DNA of 64,000 nt from Moesziomyces globuligerus (taxonomy: Eukaryota; Basidiomycota; Ustilaginomycetes; Ustilaginales; Ustilaginaceae): the NCBI GenBank assembly GCA_030849465.1, contig JARVLF010000023.1, positions 186,001-250,000 on the forward strand. The letters run 5' to 3'. Below, in pieces: positions 33,601-42,589 of the stretch; the stretch's first letter is position 1, and every line of letters begins with the position of its first letter. Under the pieces are notes generated by a model. The model was not told where the DNA came from, did not search any database, and worked only from the letters and a program-made list of their open reading frames with translations. Position numbers and translations under genes: made by a program.

Positions 33601-36023
33601 AGCAATGGTGGTCGGCCTTTGGGGTGCCAAGCTTCTAGGCTCACTTGCGATGCTGCCGGAGCTCTTCGGCTTCTGGAGCAGTGTGGTCGGCCAAGATGAA
33701 CGGCAGCTTTCAAAGCCAAACGACGCATGGGCTGGGATGGCGGGCACGAGTGCGTGCCCAGACTCTCTCGCGTCTCGCTTCGACGGCGCCGTCTGAATTT
33801 GCGCCCGCTTCCCGAAACGCACTACCTGCCGCGCTGCCGCGGCGTCCGCCCACAGCGCCCAGACCCGCTCGCTTGCTCGCTTGGCAATCCATCTGATTGT
33901 GTGCTTCCGCGTGCCCGACCAGCCGCAATTTCTTTTTGGCACCGCAGAATGTTAGACCAGACCCCCTCCACCCGGCAGATCCGGCTTCCACCTGTCCGGA
34001 CTTGGACCTTTGCACGACGTTTGCGAGGTTGGACACCTACGACGCTCGACGTCCGTGCGATGCGCCACCGTCTCGCCTGTCGCGCCGCATCCAAACCCGC
34101 GCGAACCTGCGCGGAATACACCGCCGCCATACAGCCCAATTCCGCGTCGTCGAGCTTGGGGCGGGTGCTCGGAGCAACCGGGCGTGGCCAAGATGCTTGC
34201 CTGTCCTTCGCTTAACTTTGTTTGTCGCACGCGGGGATTCGACCTCTTGCCAACCGGTAGTCCAGACCTGTGCTCGGCTGGGAGGCGGAGCGGCATGATG
34301 TCGGCTACCACACTCGAGCAGCATGCTGCGAGCAGCCACCGAGCCACCGTGGCCCTCGGTAGGATCCCGCGGAATTGTGCGGTTGGCAATGGCGCTCGAA
34401 GCGAAGCCTATTTTCGTGGTCGTTTTGGTGGCAAACAGACGCGTGCCTCGCTCCCGTGGGCCCGCAGGCCTTTGCACGGCGGAAGTTGGTCTCCGGAACC
34501 GCCTGATCTCAATCGGCTGGGCGATGCCTCGTTCCGTGCAAGCACTTCCGACTGCGTTTCCGTAGGAACATGCTCGTATTCGGGTTGCGGCGTCTCGTCA
34601 AGATGTGCCGAGAGTCGGAAACGTGATCAGACGCCGCACGCAGCTGACGGGCGGGGCCGGAAGCGGGATACGCTCGCCGTAGCGATTTCCGCGGAGTCAG
34701 AGCGGAGTGTGGGTGGCAAGGGCTGGCATGTGGGACCTTTGGATTGGTTCCTGCAGAGCGAGCGTATGGTACTCTAACGTTTACTGCAAGTCGGAGCTTG
34801 TGTGGCAGCGTGAGATCGGCCGACTTGCCGATCCTCCGATCAGACCCTCGCTCGGTCAGCGAGATGCGTGCCGGTTACGCCGCCACGAGAAGGTCGAGAT
34901 CCGATGGCCGCATTCCTGCTTCCGCCTCCCGGAACGTCCGAACCTTGCTTGGGCCACAGCAACTGCGCTCCAAGCCGCTGGCTCCAAATCGATCGGCTCC
35001 GTGGTTCGCTCCTTGCCCGAACGCTGCGGGCGATCGTGCCGATCCGATCACCCTTCTGAACCCCTTCTGAGCCCCGAGGAAATTTCAACAATCGGCCGCG
35101 TCTGGCTCTGGTAGACGTGAGATGCATGAGGCTGGCTCTCCATCTGACTGGATCCGTGCGAACTCTCGCCTCGATCCAGGACGTCGGAAACGAGGGCGAT
35201 GCGCAGGCACGAACCTTGAGACGATGCTTTTGCTGCAACTCGAGCTCGGTTCCTGCATAGCGTGTCCTGATCAGTGTCGACGCACCCATGCATCTCGCTG
35301 CTCTGGCCTACTCTTGCATTCCCGATGCCGGCATTGCAACGAGCAACCCTAAACGTGTCGCAAACCCAAGCATGCGCTGAACGAACTTAAACACCAGCCG
35401 TGTCGATAGAGTCTTTGGTCGCCGAAGTGCAGCCGGGGCTTGGGGATGTTCGGCATGTCTGCAGCCGGTTGTCATATCTCGACCGGGCCGAAGTGTTCCA
35501 CGCGAGACCGCACTAGTCGCTCGCGCTCTCCGATTGCTTGGCAATCGAGCCGGCATGAGTCTAGGGGCTAGTATGCATTGGTCGACAAGGCTCCGGCGCA
35601 GGAACGCATCGTTGCAGAGGTGCAGAATTTCGTCACCGGCGAATTTCTTTTTCGGCTCTTATGCAGAAAGCCTACACGCGAAATGCGCCAAGACTTGTTC
35701 AAGCCGAACCTTCGGCACACCCGCCATCCCCTCACGTCTGGAATACGCGTAGGCTCCATTATGATGCCGTAGGCTAGTCGATCTCGCTTCCGCCACCCCC
35801 GCCGCGTTCCCGACGCCTCCAGCGCCTCTTTCCCCCCAAAGTCGCCGTTCAAATCACCGCCGCCCAACGCCCGATCGATATCCGATCACCTCCTCTCCCA
35901 CCATCCACTAACACTACTTTGTGATACTAAGCACGATCCTAGATTTGAAATGATTCGGAGCCTACATGCCATGAGAAAAGAGGGACGGGGGGTTGATGTT
36001 GAAGAGGGGTTGTTGAAAAGAGA
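30606..36023. other. 5.4-kb gene desert upstream of the bHLH gene
   Basis: I find no coding region I can support. ORFs of up to 256 codons occur on both strands but are compositional. Visible structure: a GGCTG run (31511-31532), an A-rich block with almost no G or C at about 31799-31857, and an AT-rich patch at about 33245-33285. Short CGCACG/GCACGC runs are frequent. It may hold long-range control of the bHLH gene, an unannotated non-coding RNA, or decayed repeats; the sequence alone does not decide. Confidence 0.5.
31511..31532. repeat. GGCTG microsatellite
   Basis: Four tandem GCTGG units in the gene desert. Confidence 0.7.
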
Positions 36024-39000
36024 TTACTTGTGAGCTTCGGCCTCTTCCTTGACAAAGTACTTCCAGGGCTGGACCTCGGAGGGGATCTTGCCCTCCTCGT
36101 AGCCGCGGAGGCAGCCGTGGGGCATCCTGGCGGCGAGCGCGTCGACAAAGAGCTCTGCAGACCTAGCCTCGTTGAGCAGGGGGATGCCAAAGTCGACGGC
36201 GTTGCGGCGTGCGACGTAGTCCTGGTCGAGCAGATCGCGGCCGCGGAACTTGGCGAGGTTGATGACAATGTTGACCTCGTGCTCGTCAAACACCTCGCGC
36301 AGCTTGCGCTTGTCCTTGACGGGGAAGCGGATGCGCTTTGCGCGGACGCCGTCGATCGCGTTGATGTACTCCTCCACCTCGGCATCCGAGCAGTAGAGCT
36401 TGAAGCCCAGGTCAAAGAGCTTCTTGGCGATGCGAGCAAACTGCGGCTTGGTCACATCGCCACCCATCAGCACACCCGTGTTGGCCTGCGGCACGCGGAA
36501 CGCCGTCTGCGACGCGATACTCGCCCACGCCGCCTCGTACAGATCCTTACCGAACGAAGCCACCTCGCCCGTCGACGCCATCTCGACACCCAGGTACGGG
36601 TCCGCTCCCGCCAGACGCGTCCAGGAGAACTGCGGCACCTTGATCGCCACGTAGTCGCGCTCCTGCGCCATGAGGTCCACCGGCTCGGGCACATCCTTGC
36701 CCACGATGGCGCTCGTCGCAATGTCGATAAAGTTGACGCCGAGCACCTTGGACACGAAGGGGAACGAGCGCGAGGCACGCAGATTGCACTCGATCACCTT
36801 GAGCGCCGCCTCGGACTCGCCCTCGCCGGTCGGCTTGCGGATGACCTGCATGTTGAACGGTCCACTGATGTTGAACGCCTTGGCCACCTTCTGCGCGATC
36901 ACCTTGAGCCTAGCCAGGTCGTTGGGGTCGAGCGAGAAGGGCGGCAGCACGAGCGTCGCATCGCCCGAGTGCACACCGGCGTTCTCCACGTGCTCCGAGA
37001 CGGCGTGCACGAGCAGCTCGCCCTGGTACGCGACGGCGTCGACGTCGATCTCCTGGGCGTTGTCGATAAACTTGGAGATGACGACGGGGTAGTCGGTGTT
37101 GACCTCGGCCGCGGCGGTGAGGTGGTGCTCGAGCGTCGACTCGTCCCAGATGACGTTCATCGCCGCACCCGAGAGCACGTACGACGGACGCACCAGCACG
37201 GGGTACGAGACGCGGTTGGCAAACTCCTTGGCCTTGTCGACGCTCGTCGCCTCGGTCCACTCGGGCTGGTCGACGCCGACAGTGTCGAGGATCTTGCTGA
37301 ACTTGTGCCTGTCCTCGGCCGAGTCGATCATGAGTGGGTCCGTGCCGAGCACGTTGACGCCCGTCTCCTTGAGACGCAGCGCAATGTTCTGCGGCAGCTG
37401 ACCGCCCACGCTGACCACGACGCCCTTGGCGCCCTCGAGCTCGTAGATGTCCATCACACGCTCGAAGCCGAGCTCCTCAAAGTAGAGGCGGTCGGCCTCG
37501 TCAAAGTCGGTCGAGACGGTCTCGGGGTTGTAGTTGATCATGATGGTCTTGTGGCCCATGTCGCGCACCTTGCGGGCACACGTCACGGCGCACCAGTCGA
37601 ACTCGACCGAGCTGCCGATACGGTAGACGCCCGAGCCGAGCACCATGGTGCCGTCGTTGTCGAACTCGACGTCGTGGGTCGAGGCGTTGTAGGTGGTGTA
37701 GAGGTAGTTGGTCTGGGCCGGGTACTCGGCGGCGACCGTGTCGATACGCTTGACAAAGGGCGTGAGGCCAAACGCCTTGCGGTGTGCGCGCACCTCGTGC
37801 TCCTTGGCGTTGGTGAGCTTGGCGATCTGCTTGTCCGAGAAGCCGCGCTGCTTGGCGAGCTTCATGAGCTCCTTGTCGACGGCCGAGAGCGAGCCGAGCT
37901 TCTCGAGCTGGCGGTTGATGTTGACAATGTTCTCGAGCTTGTAGAGGAAGAAGCGGTCGATCTTGGTGAGCTCGTGCAGCTTCTCCACGTCGTAGTTCTT
38001 GACGAGCATGGCGTAGGCGATGGCAAAGAGGCGCGTGTCGGTGGGCACCGAGAGCGCGTGGTCGAGGTCCTCGGGCGCAACGTAGGCGTCGAAGCCGTCG
38101 TAGGCCGGGTTGACCTGTCGGATGGCCTTCTGGAGCGACTCCTCAAAGGTGCGGCCGACGGACATGACCTCGCCGACCGACTTCATGCTGGAGCCGACCT
38201 CACGGTTGACGTGCTGGAACTTGCTCAGATCCCACTTGGGGATCTTGGTGACAATGTAGTCGAGCGCGGGTTCGAAGCAGGCGGTGGTGCTCTTGGTGAC
38301 GGCGTTGGGCAGCTCGGGGAGCGTGTAGCCGAGCGCGAGCTTGGCGGCGGTGTAGGCGAGCGGGTAGCCGGTGGCCTTGGAGGCGAGCGCGGACGAACGC
38401 GAGAGACGCGGGTTGACCTCGATCACGCGGTACTCTCGGCTGTCGGGGCTGAGGGCGTACTGGATGTTGCACTCTCCGACGATGCCGAGGTGGCGGATGA
38501 CCTTGAGGGCGGCGGAGCGGAGCATGTGGTAGTTGTCGTCGGACATGGTCTGGGAGGGAGCGACGACGATCGAGTCTCCGGTGTGGATGCCGAGCGGGTC
38601 GAAGTTCTCCATGTTGCAGCAGATGATGGCGTTGTCCTCCTGGTCGCGCAGCACCTCGTACTCGGACTCCTTCCAGCCCTTGAGCGACTTCTCGACGAGG
38701 ATCTGCGGGCTGAGCGAGAGGGAGCGAGCCGAGAGGTCGCGGAGCTCGTCCTCGTTCTCGGCGAAGCCGGAGCCGAGACCGCCGAGGGCGTAAGCGGCAC
38801 GGACGATGACGGGGTAGCCGATCTCGGCGGCGGCCTTGAGCGCCTGGTTGACGGTGTCGACGGCCTCGGATTTTGCGACGGGGATGTTGATCTGGTCGAG
38901 GGCCTGTACGAAGAGGTCGCGGTCCTCGCACATGCGGAGGACGTCGACCTGGGAGCCGAGGACCTTGACACCGAGACGGTCAAAGACGCCCATCTCGTCG

Positions 39001-39590
39001 AGCTTGACGCCGACGTTGAGGGCACTCTGACCGCCAAACGTGAGGAGGACGCCGTCGGGGCGCTCCTTTTCGAGGACGTAGGCGACGTATTCGGGGGAGA
39101 TGGGAAGGAAGTAGATCTGGCTTGCGAGGTGATGGGAGGTCTGAATGGTGGCGATGTTGGGGTTGATGAGGATGGTTTCGATGCCAGACTCCTTGAGCGC
39201 CTTGATGGCCTGGGAGCCCGAGTAGTCGAATTCACCTGCCTGACCGATGGACAGACCGCCGGAGCCGACGAGGAGGACCTTCTTGACGTCGGAACGCTCG
39301 ACCTTGGGGAGGTACTTGGACCATTTTTGGAGGCCGGTTGCGGCGGGCTGGATGTCTTGGACGGCGGCCTTGGCGGCGGCGGTGGGCGCAGGCTCGTTGA
39401 GCAGCGCGGATGTGGAGAATCGTGAGCGGAAGAGCTTGGTGCCCGACGTGGCGAGGCTGTTGCGGTGCAAGGAAGCGGTGGCGGCCTGGCTATGGAGGTT
39501 GCGAGCCGCGCTGGGCAGCTGCGAGGTGGAGGCGACCTGCGAGGCTGCCGAGTTGGCGCCTCGCGACAAGGCTCGTACGCTTCGATACAT
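36024..39590 (-). CDS. CPA2: Carbamoyl-phosphate synthase, large subunit (arginine pathway), mitochondrial
   Basis: An intronless protein of 1188 residues from the ATG at 39590. Residues 1-70 are rich in Ser, Arg and Ala without acids (MYRSVRALSRGANSAASQ, LHRNSLATSGTKLFRSRF), a clear mitochondrial presequence. Two homologous synthetase halves follow. The first starts near 105 with VLLVGSGGLSIGQAGEFDYS and includes ALGGLGSGFAENE and VIEVNPRLSRSSALASKATG; the second has IMINYNPETVSTDFDEADRL, VSVGGQLPQNIAL, and IECNLRASRSFPFVSKVLG. A C-terminal MGS-like regulatory domain (about 1060-1180) ends the protein. It makes carbamoyl phosphate from ammonia supplied by the glutaminase partner Cpa1, bicarbonate and two ATP, for citrulline and arginine. 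There is no fused glutaminase, dihydroorotase or ATCase, so it is the arginine enzyme and not Ura2. An upstream in-frame ATG at 39710 would add 40 Arg-rich residues. Confidence 0.96.
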   Translation of the reverse strand: MYRSVRALSRGANSAASQVASTSQLPSAARNLHSQAATASLHRNSLATSGTKLFRSRFSTSALLNEPAPTAAAKAAVQDIQPAATGLQKWSKYLPKVERSDVKKVLLVGSGGLSIGQAGEFDYSGSQAIKALKESGIETILINPNIATIQTSHHLASQIYFLPISPEYVAYVLEKERPDGVLLTFGGQSALNVGVKLDEMGVFDRLGVKVLGSQVDVLRMCEDRDLFVQALDQINIPVAKSEAVDTVNQALKAAAEIGYPVIVRAAYALGGLGSGFAENEDELRDLSARSLSLSPQILVEKSLKGWKESEYEVLRDQEDNAIICCNMENFDPLGIHTGDSIVVAPSQTMSDDNYHMLRSAALKVIRHLGIVGECNIQYALSPDSREYRVIEVNPRLSRSSALASKATGYPLAYTAAKLALGYTLPELPNAVTKSTTACFEPALDYIVTKIPKWDLSKFQHVNREVGSSMKSVGEVMSVGRTFEESLQKAIRQVNPAYDGFDAYVAPEDLDHALSVPTDTRLFAIAYAMLVKNYDVEKLHELTKIDRFFLYKLENIVNINRQLEKLGSLSAVDKELMKLAKQRGFSDKQIAKLTNAKEHEVRAHRKAFGLTPFVKRIDTVAAEYPAQTNYLYTTYNASTHDVEFDNDGTMVLGSGVYRIGSSVEFDWCAVTCARKVRDMGHKTIMINYNPETVSTDFDEADRLYFEELGFERVMDIYELEGAKGVVVSVGGQLPQNIALRLKETGVNVLGTDPLMIDSAEDRHKFSKILDTVGVDQPEWTEATSVDKAKEFANRVSYPVLVRPSYVLSGAAMNVIWDESTLEHHLTAAAEVNTDYPVVISKFIDNAQEIDVDAVAYQGELLVHAVSEHVENAGVHSGDATLVLPPFSLDPNDLARLKVIAQKVAKAFNISGPFNMQVIRKPTGEGESEAALKVIECNLRASRSFPFVSKVLGVNFIDIATSAIVGKDVPEPVDLMAQERDYVAIKVPQFSWTRLAGADPYLGVEMASTGEVASFGKDLYEAAWASIASQTAFRVPQANTGVLMGGDVTKPQFARIAKKLFDLGFKLYCSDAEVEEYINAIDGVRAKRIRFPVKDKRKLREVFDEHEVNIVINLAKFRGRDLLDQDYVARRNAVDFGIPLLNEARSAELFVDALAARMPHGCLRGYEEGKIPSEVQPWKYFVKEEAEAHK

Positions 39591-41692
39591 GGCTGGTTCA
39601 GGAGCGGCGAACGGCTTGGCCAAGAAGAAACGACGATGAGGAGGAGAAGAACGACGACGACGGCGTGTTGCGCGTACGTGCGATCTCGACTTTGTTGATG
39701 TGACTTGCAACCAGCGCTTGGGCTATCTTATCTCTTGATGTGTGGGGCGTATCGCCTTTCTTCGGGGACGAGGGCGTCCGTGCGTTGCGGAGCGACGAGG
39801 CGGATGAGATGGTGAGCTAGGGTGGATCTGTGCGTATGACAGCGGCCAGGGTCTGATGCTTTGCAGATCTCCGGGGTAGTTGCCAAGGCGGGTTGGAGGG
39901 GGAGCGGATGGAGGGGGATGATGGCAAGAGGAAAAGCCGGACTGATATCCGGAGGGGGGAAGACGAGGGCGAAAGAGCGCTGTGGCCTCTGCGTTTTGGG
40001 CTCGAGCCGCGCTGGCTATCTGAGCGGAAGAAAACGCGATTCAAAGCCTCGCTCGCGGCTGACTCGAAATCCTAGTCAGACTTGTCCACGCGCGAAGAAA
40101 GAAAAAAAAGCAAGAAGAACACTTTCTAGGGCTACGCTGCCGCAGAAGCGAGAAGACGGCCAAAAAAAAGTTTGTCTGCGCCTCCACGCTCGCTGCCACT
40201 GACTTGTTCCCTGAGCTCCGGCTTCTAGGCTGGAACAAGGCTCCCTCGCTCCACCGCTTGCCTCCGCTTTTGACATGAGTGCCACATGCTTGTTCGGTTC
40301 GCTGTCGCATGCAGATCAGATGTCAATGTCGACGGCTCATCAGAGAGGAAGCGTGTGTCTCCAGAGATGGTGTAGTTGGGGTCGTTCCGGCCGATCACTC
40401 CCATCTGCTTCCTATCGCCCGCCCATCTGGCCGCAAGCACCACCAAGTCTGATCTCTGATTGGCTGGCCTTTGCGCTCTCTGCTCTGCTCTGCTCTGCTC
40501 TGCTCTGCTCTGCTCTGCTCTGCTCTGCTCTGCTCTGGGCGAGCGGCTTGCGCTTTCTGATTGGTTTTCTGATTTCGACTCTGCGCTCTTGCGTTGCGAA
40601 TTTTTCAGACGAGTCGAGTGACTCGGACGACCAGACCTGCAAAGCGTGCAACCAAATTGACCGACTCGCTCCAAGCTTTCAACTCTTCTGGCGGCTCTGA
40701 TTAGAGCCTCACCCAATGCCGATTTGAATTCTGCAGGCTCGAATTGGATCACTGCGCTGCCTCGCCATGCCGGTCTAGTTGCAGCCCACCTCGAAGCTGA
40801 GTGCTCAACCGGGCGGGCCACGCTTATCGCGGGTCAACAAACACTGCAGCCCTGCGATCCGCGTGCGACGATCTGGACCAGCAGCCCAAGCAGCGGACGT
40901 GGGCCTCACGTTCAAACACCGTGTCTGCGTCGTACAGTGCCTGCGAACAATCGTCTGGGGACGGCTTTTGCAGCCTTGCACCAGGATTGCTCGGCCTTTG
41001 CGGTGGATGGGCTTCACGTACAGATGCACTGGACTGCTGCTCGAGTCATCCCGATGGAGGCTTTTGCGGTCGAGCATGGCTCCCACATCGCTGACCATCT
41101 CTCGCCTGCACGGCTCAAGCGAAGGACTGCCCCAAGGTGGAGCGGGAAGAAACGGAGTGCTTCTCGTTTGCTCAGTGAGGCATCGGGAGATGAGACGCGT
41201 AATTACTCAAATCGTGTGCAGTGCGAGCCTCTAACATGCTTCTAGTTTTGCTGCTGATCTGGATCGGGTCAGGCAGTTGACAGGAATCTGGATTTGGCAT
41301 CACCACCTGTCGACACGAGGTCCCGGAGCGTACCATCCGGCTCATGTTCAGGGCCTCCGCTTTCCGCTTGGATCCGGACCTCCGTCGGTCACTTCATATT
41401 CGGTATTCGGTCTGACGATGCAAAGTTTGGCTGGTGCTCAAAGCTGCGGAATAAATGTGTGCGGAAGCGACGTTCCACACCCTCCCGCACATTCCCGCAT
41501 CTCGAAACGCTTTGCTCTTCCGCACTTGCGGCAACGTACACAACCCCAGGTACAGTATTAAGTGCGCGCTCCCGCACCCAGCTCTGTGATGAGCCGACGT
41601 CCATCTTTCCGCTTACCCGTGCGCTCTGAAAGACTCCCCACATTCTTCCCCGGCATCTTGCTGTACCTCTACCATTACTCACCGTAGTCAAC
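39591..41692. other. Divergent intergenic region between Cpa2 and the Myb-like gene
   Basis: Promoter space for both genes. It contains a TGCTC microsatellite (listed). ORFs of up to about 200 codons on both strands carry no domain. Nothing resembling an RNA gene was seen. Confidence 0.5.
40481..40535. repeat. TGCTC pentanucleotide microsatellite, 11 units
   Basis: Eleven perfect TGCTC units. On the minus strand it would read as repeated Gln-Ser-Arg-Ala-Glu, but that ORF has no other protein feature. Confidence 0.95.
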
Positions 41693-42404
41693 ATGGTCAA
41701 GCGTCCCAACTACTCTGGCAGCGACACCGCCGACGACGACTTCTTCGACCCGGACGTCAAGACTCCCAAGAAGGTAAAGAGGGAGACGAAGCAGGAGCCT
41801 GGAGACGAAAGTCCGACCAAGGTAAAGCGTCAGCGTGCCACGGGAACGTGAGTACAGTTTCTGCGCCCCTCTTGTCCTGGCGCTCCTCATCGTGGTAGCA
41901 TCTGACGATCTTCTGTGCCCTTGCGCTCTGTTTCCTTGCTTATAGCGCACGCAATGCCTGGGTAGTTTTAGCTCAGGCTTGTATACACCAACCCAGGACC
42001 CATCAACTGACCTCTTTGTATGGCTTCTGTTGTGACACTTACAGACGAAGGAGGAAGAGATGGAGTTGCTGGATTGCATTCAGGAAGTCCTCACCAACGG
42101 CATGAGCAGCGTCGTCAAGAGCTATCCAAAGTACGTATCTGCTGCACCCGACATTGAGCCATGCTCGTCACCCCTGTCTAGATCGCTGATGCATGTTTCT
42201 GTCTGACCATTTTCGTTCGCGTGTAACAGGCTAGCGGCCAGGGGAACCTTCGGTTGCTTGGCCCACTGGTACTCTTGGCGACGAAAGCATGACATCGCTC
42301 TCGTCGGAGCCCCGACGATCAACTCTAACGGCAAGAAGCTCTCCGAACTCACTTCGCCCAAGAAGGAGGAGCCCAAGAAGGAGGAGCTCATGAAGGACGA
42401 GTAG
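41693..42404 (+). CDS. Small Myb/SANT-like nuclear protein, four exons with a 16-nt microexon
   Basis: Exons 41693-41847, 41946-41961 (16 nt), 42045-42130 and 42230-42404 give 143 residues with no stop. The microexon adds ARNAW, which puts the invariant Myb tryptophan directly before TKEEEMELLDCIQ; without it the frame breaks. Donors are GTGAGT, GTAGTT and GTACGT, and acceptors TAG or CAG. The N-terminal 50 residues are charged (MVKRPNYSGSDTADDDFF, KVKRETKQEPGDE). A Myb/SANT-like helix set covers about 55-105 (WTKEEEMELLDCIQ, VVKSYPKL, CLAHWYSWRRKH), with W in helix 3. The C-terminus has a repeated KKEEPKKEE. DNA or histone binding is inferred from the fold. Converges on Dbp7, 185 bases away. 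Confidence 0.8.
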
Positions 42405-42589
42405 GCGTCGGTTTCATCCTACTGCCCGAGGTCGAACAAGGAGGAGTCTGGTCATGACCTGTCGATGGTAGCCAACATACACGGCCTCAACGACCTGCAG
42501 ATCCATCTGAACTTCCGGAGCACGGGCGCACGAGTAAGGATGCTTTTCACCATCGAATTGCAACGTCTTGTGAAAGCGGATCGAGGGTC

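Noticed and set aside
34225..34310. tRNA-like box B (GAGGTCGAATCCCCGCG) on the minus strand
   Set aside because: No matching acceptor stem, anticodon arm or box A lies at a suitable distance; at most a chance match or a decayed tRNA.
30606..36023. ORFs of 100-256 codons in the gene desert
   Set aside because: They overlap in several frames, show no codon bias and carry no recognisable motifs.
36030..39425. 1131-codon ORF on the plus strand
   Set aside because: It is antisense to carbamoyl-phosphate synthase, whose motifs are unmistakable.
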